Under the pieces are notes generated by a model, which worked only from the letters and a program-made list of their open reading frames with translations, was not told where the DNA came from and did no database searches. Shown one piece after another: positions 61,573-64,000 of a DNA stretch of 64,000 bases. The position numbers and the translations under genes were made by a program. The stretch comes from Marinilabilia rubra (lineage in GTDB: Bacteria > Bacteroidota > Bacteroidia > Bacteroidales > Marinilabiliaceae). Numbering within the stretch: the stretch's first letter is position 1; every line of letters begins with the position of its first letter. The stretch is from positions 1-64,000 of the forward strand of contig NZ_QEWP01000018.1 of the NCBI RefSeq assembly GCF_003121985.1, read 5' to 3'.

Positions 61573-62415
61573 TCAAACCTGTCCAAACTCATGCTTCATA
61601 ACTCCCTGAAACAACAGCCCCATTTTAACCCAGTTGCTGACTCTGATTCTTCTGTGCATAATTGTTTTAGGAGGAGTCTCTTTAATTTTTCTGAATAGTT
61701 TGAGATAATAAATATAAGCGATGTAAACTCCGAGACGAGCTTCTTTTTTAAGCTTAACAATCCCTTTATAGGCTTCTTTAAAGTCTTGCTCAATTTCTTT
61801 TTCAATTTTCTCCTTCTGAACCAACGAGAAGTTAAACAAATCCACACCTGGAAAATAAGTTCTGCCACGTTCTTCGAGGTCTGATTGTACATCCCTCAGA
61901 AAGTTAACCTTCTGAAAAGCCTCACCCAACTTCCGTGCCGGATGTTTTAGTGCTTCATAGCCATCAGGATCATTTTTATAAAAAACCCTCAGGCACATAA
62001 GACCAACCACTTCGGCCGAGCCATAGATATAGGATATAAAATTTTGACGATCGTACTTTTTGTAGTCCAGATCCATGGCCATACTTTCAAAAAAGGCCTC
62101 TATCAATTCATTATCAATGCTGTATTTATTAACAGCCATCTGAAAACTATGCAAGATGGGATTGGTTGATATACCCTCATCGATAGCCATATAAGTCTCT
62201 TTTCTAAACCGTTGAAGCAATTCAGCTTTGTTATGATTGTGAAAAGTATCCACAATCTCATCGGCAAACCTTACAAATCCGTAGATAGCATAAACAGCTT
62301 CTCTCACCTCCGGTGCCAACAATTTTATTCCCAGCGAAAAACTGGTACTGTAACGCTTGGTAGTGCTTTTGCTGCACGCCAACGCATTCATGTTGTAAAG
62401 ATCAATAGTGCTCAT
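61573..62415 (-). CDS. crtB: phytoene/squalene synthase family protein
   Basis: A 280-residue isoprenyl synthase, most likely phytoene synthase since it overlaps a phytoene-desaturase gene. Asp-rich motifs are FVRFADEIVDTF and, later, FQKVNFLRDVQSDLEERGRTYFP. It condenses two geranylgeranyl-PP molecules. Its start overlaps the end of crtI by 4 bp (ATGA), so they are coupled. Squalene synthase cannot be excluded from sequence alone. Confidence 0.92.
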   Translation of the reverse strand: MSTIDLYNMNALACSKSTTKRYSTSFSLGIKLLAPEVREAVYAIYGFVRFADEIVDTFHNHNKAELLQRFRKETYMAIDEGISTNPILHSFQMAVNKYSIDNELIEAFFESMAMDLDYKKYDRQNFISYIYGSAEVVGLMCLRVFYKNDPDGYEALKHPARKLGEAFQKVNFLRDVQSDLEERGRTYFPGVDLFNFSLVQKEKIEKEIEQDFKEAYKGIVKLKKEARLGVYIAYIYYLKLFRKIKETPPKTIMHRRIRVSNWVKMGLLFQGVMKHEFGQV

Positions 62416-63875
62416 AAATTCATCTGTTCTACGGTTAATTTTGATCCGATCACTACCATCGGCAGTCCGGTACCAGGGGTTGTTGAAGCCCCGGTATAAT
62501 AGAGATTACTGAATTTCTCATCCTTGTTAGATGGGCGCAGATATCCCATCTGTCCCATATTATGCCCCAATCCAAGACCGCTTCCACGGTGCAGGTCAAA
62601 CATTTTCTCCCATTCCTTAGGTGTATAGATGGTTTGTGACAATCGATTTCCAATTAAATCATAATCAATCCTCTCCGAAAGATCTTTCAATATACCTTCA
62701 GTTATCTCCTCCCCATCACTCCAATCGGGTCGGAATCGAAGATCCGGAACCGGAACCAGAATGAATAAAGATTCACATCCTTCAGGGGCACTTTCGGGAT
62801 TATGCCGCGACAATACATTGACATAGTAATAGGGTTTCTCCAGAGAAACCTCATTCTTAAACAGCTTATTGGCATAATCCTTAAAATTGGGCCCCAGGAA
62901 ATAGTTGTGATGATGAACATGCGGTATTTTCCCCTTAATCCCTAAATAAATGGTTAACGGGGCCATTGTCCAACGCATTTGATCCAACTTTTCGGGCCTG
63001 AAGGCAGGTCGTCTCAGAATCTTTCCCCGAAAAAGAGCTGCATCAGCATTAACCACAAAATGATCGGCTTCCCACCGATTTCCATTTTTGTCAATTAAAG
63101 CTCTTAAGTGGCCGTTAATCGAGTCAAAATCAACAATAGTGGTATTGAAATGAAATTCAACACCCCTGCGCTTAAGTTCATCCATCAGGCCTTCTACGAT
63201 CTTATACATTCCCCCCTTAACATTGTAATAGCCATCATGCTTCAGTTCAGTATACGACAACATCGTAAACACAGCCGGGGTATCAAAAGGTGTTCCTCCA
63301 AGAAAAAATGCCACAAGTGACAGAATCTCCTTCACTTCACGTGATTCAAAATGGTGTTCAACTTCACTCCAGAAAGACCTCATCAACTTCGGTGCATGTT
63401 TAAGAGGAACCTGAACCAAAGCCTGCAGGTATTCCCACCAATGATTAAAATTTCTTCTGATAATCAAATTTTCCGTATCATGGAAAAGAGCTCCTGTTGT
63501 TTGGAGGTATTTATTGAGTTTTTCTTCAAGATTGGGTTCTATGCCGTCAAACTCAGCAGCCAGTTTCTTTGGATCCTTATAAATTTTAAAAGTTTTGCCT
63601 GTATCAGCAAAATTAACGGCATACAATGGATCCAATTCATGAAATTCGAATGGTAATTCCCAGTCGCAGGAACGAGCCAGCTCATGAAATTCATAGCTCA
63701 TACTGAAGAAGGAGGGCCCCATATCAAAAGTAAAACCATCCTTAGAGAGCTTATTGAGGCGACCGCCGGGCTGATGGAATTTTTCAACCACCTTAACCTG
63801 ATGCCCTTTACTGGTAAGTCGCAAAGCAGTTGATAAACCACCAAGCCCTGCTCCTGTAATTAGAATTTTACTCAT
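62412..63875 (-). CDS. crtI: phytoene desaturase
   Basis: CrtI-type carotenoid desaturase of 487 residues. It starts SKILITGAGLGGLSTALRL (FAD-binding Rossmann loop) and has KVVEKFHQPGGRLN, RRKGV...FNT-like substrate domain segments and the C-terminal YYTGASTTPGTGLPMVVIGSK. It converts phytoene to lycopene or neurosporene in the membrane. Translationally coupled to crtB (4-bp overlap). A TAGATTTG box lies against its start codon. Length and all motifs are typical. Confidence 0.95.
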   Translation of the reverse strand: MSKILITGAGLGGLSTALRLTSKGHQVKVVEKFHQPGGRLNKLSKDGFTFDMGPSFFSMSYEFHELARSCDWELPFEFHELDPLYAVNFADTGKTFKIYKDPKKLAAEFDGIEPNLEEKLNKYLQTTGALFHDTENLIIRRNFNHWWEYLQALVQVPLKHAPKLMRSFWSEVEHHFESREVKEILSLVAFFLGGTPFDTPAVFTMLSYTELKHDGYYNVKGGMYKIVEGLMDELKRRGVEFHFNTTIVDFDSINGHLRALIDKNGNRWEADHFVVNADAALFRGKILRRPAFRPEKLDQMRWTMAPLTIYLGIKGKIPHVHHHNYFLGPNFKDYANKLFKNEVSLEKPYYYVNVLSRHNPESAPEGCESLFILVPVPDLRFRPDWSDGEEITEGILKDLSERIDYDLIGNRLSQTIYTPKEWEKMFDLHRGSGLGLGHNMGQMGYLRPSNKDEKFSNLYYTGASTTPGTGLPMVVIGSKLTVEQMNL

Positions 63876-63876
63876 T

Positions 63877-63884
63877 CAAATCTA
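63877..63884 (-). promoter_or_regulatory. -7-like box touching the crtI start codon
   Basis: On the minus strand TAGATTTG matches TAnnTTTG but ends one base before the ATG, so its start would fall inside the codon. The true promoter may lie further upstream (63890-64000), where I see no better box. Confidence 0.25.
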
Positions 63885-64000
63885 TATTATATCGGTTGCT
63901 ACTTAAATTTCTATTATTTTTTCAGTATTTTCAAGTATAAAATGGATTAAATCTAAATACCGTCTATATGTTTTAAAAACAAACCATTAAATTGCACAAT

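Noticed and set aside
63877-63884. TAGATTTG as the real crtI promoter
   Set aside because: Transcription from it would start inside the start codon, and the N-terminal FAD motif leaves no room for a later start.
1-64000. tRNA, rRNA or known riboswitch genes
   Set aside because: No cloverleaf, rRNA signature or conserved riboswitch core was seen on either strand by eye; a covariance-model scan would be needed to be sure.

Overview
The window reads as a chromosomal segment of a Bacteroidota bacterium, probably a marine or saline member of the Bacteroidia (Marinilabiliales-like; the order is a weak guess). The supporting signs are promoter boxes of the TAnnTTTG type, type IX secretion C-terminal sorting domains on two exported proteins, SprB-type repeats, an S46 dipeptidyl-peptidase, a TonB-dependent receptor with an N-terminal carboxypeptidase-regulatory-like domain, and the gene order DUF2520 / KdsC-like HAD / UbiA-type prenyltransferase / Maf. 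I see no tRNA, rRNA, CRISPR array, prophage or conjugation module.

Layout. 1-5.1 kb is a mobile and decaying zone. It holds the 3' end of a group II intron, a truncated and a full copy of an uncharacterised transposase-like element, a secreted GH16 glucanase between the two copies, and a GNAT gene with two in-frame stops. 5.1-19.7 kb is housekeeping and stress: rsgA, an M24 peptidase, two class I glutamine amidotransferase-like proteins, a macrodomain protein, a LysR regulator with its YeiH-type target, an ECF sigma factor with a membrane partner, App1-type phosphatase, diacylglycerol-kinase-like protein, a cation/Ca exchanger and trehalose-phosphatase. 19.8-25.4 kb has an AbgT transporter and menF-menD-menB. 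25.5-39.3 kb mixes lipoproteins, envelope glycosyltransferases (GT39, GT2, a UPF0104-like flippase, PAP2) and a DNA-repair-type set: the TIGR03915-like protein, the TIGR03916-like radical SAM protein and an XRE-S24 repressor. 39.6-51.6 kb has a second AbgT, a giant SprB-repeat adhesin, a GNAT-nitrilase fusion with a GNAT and a PLP racemase, a CNNM/HlyC protein and an NfeD protease. 51.7-64 kb holds a metal-type TonB receptor pair, the DUF2520-KdsC-UbiA-Maf block, a DPP11-like peptidase, an FkbM methyltransferase and crtI-crtB carotenoid genes.

The most striking layer is between the genes. At least two families of short inverted-repeat elements (MITE-like) are scattered through the window. Family 1 has five full copies of 126-166 bp with termini of the form CAATAnnnCGTTA and 6-7 bp target duplications. 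Family 2 has two copies of about 200-230 bp with AACCT-type ends. A third, single 169-bp element is almost wholly palindromic. In two places an element overlaps the stop codon of a neighbouring gene, and between 39281 and 39660 the whole intergenic space is two abutting elements. Separately, three decayed genes keep one reading frame through in-frame stops with no frameshift.

Regulation can be read in two places. One is a LysR T-N11-A palindrome about 63 bases upstream of the predicted start of the yeiH-like transcript. The other is an inverted repeat just downstream of the predicted start site of the S24 repressor gene, suggesting autorepression.
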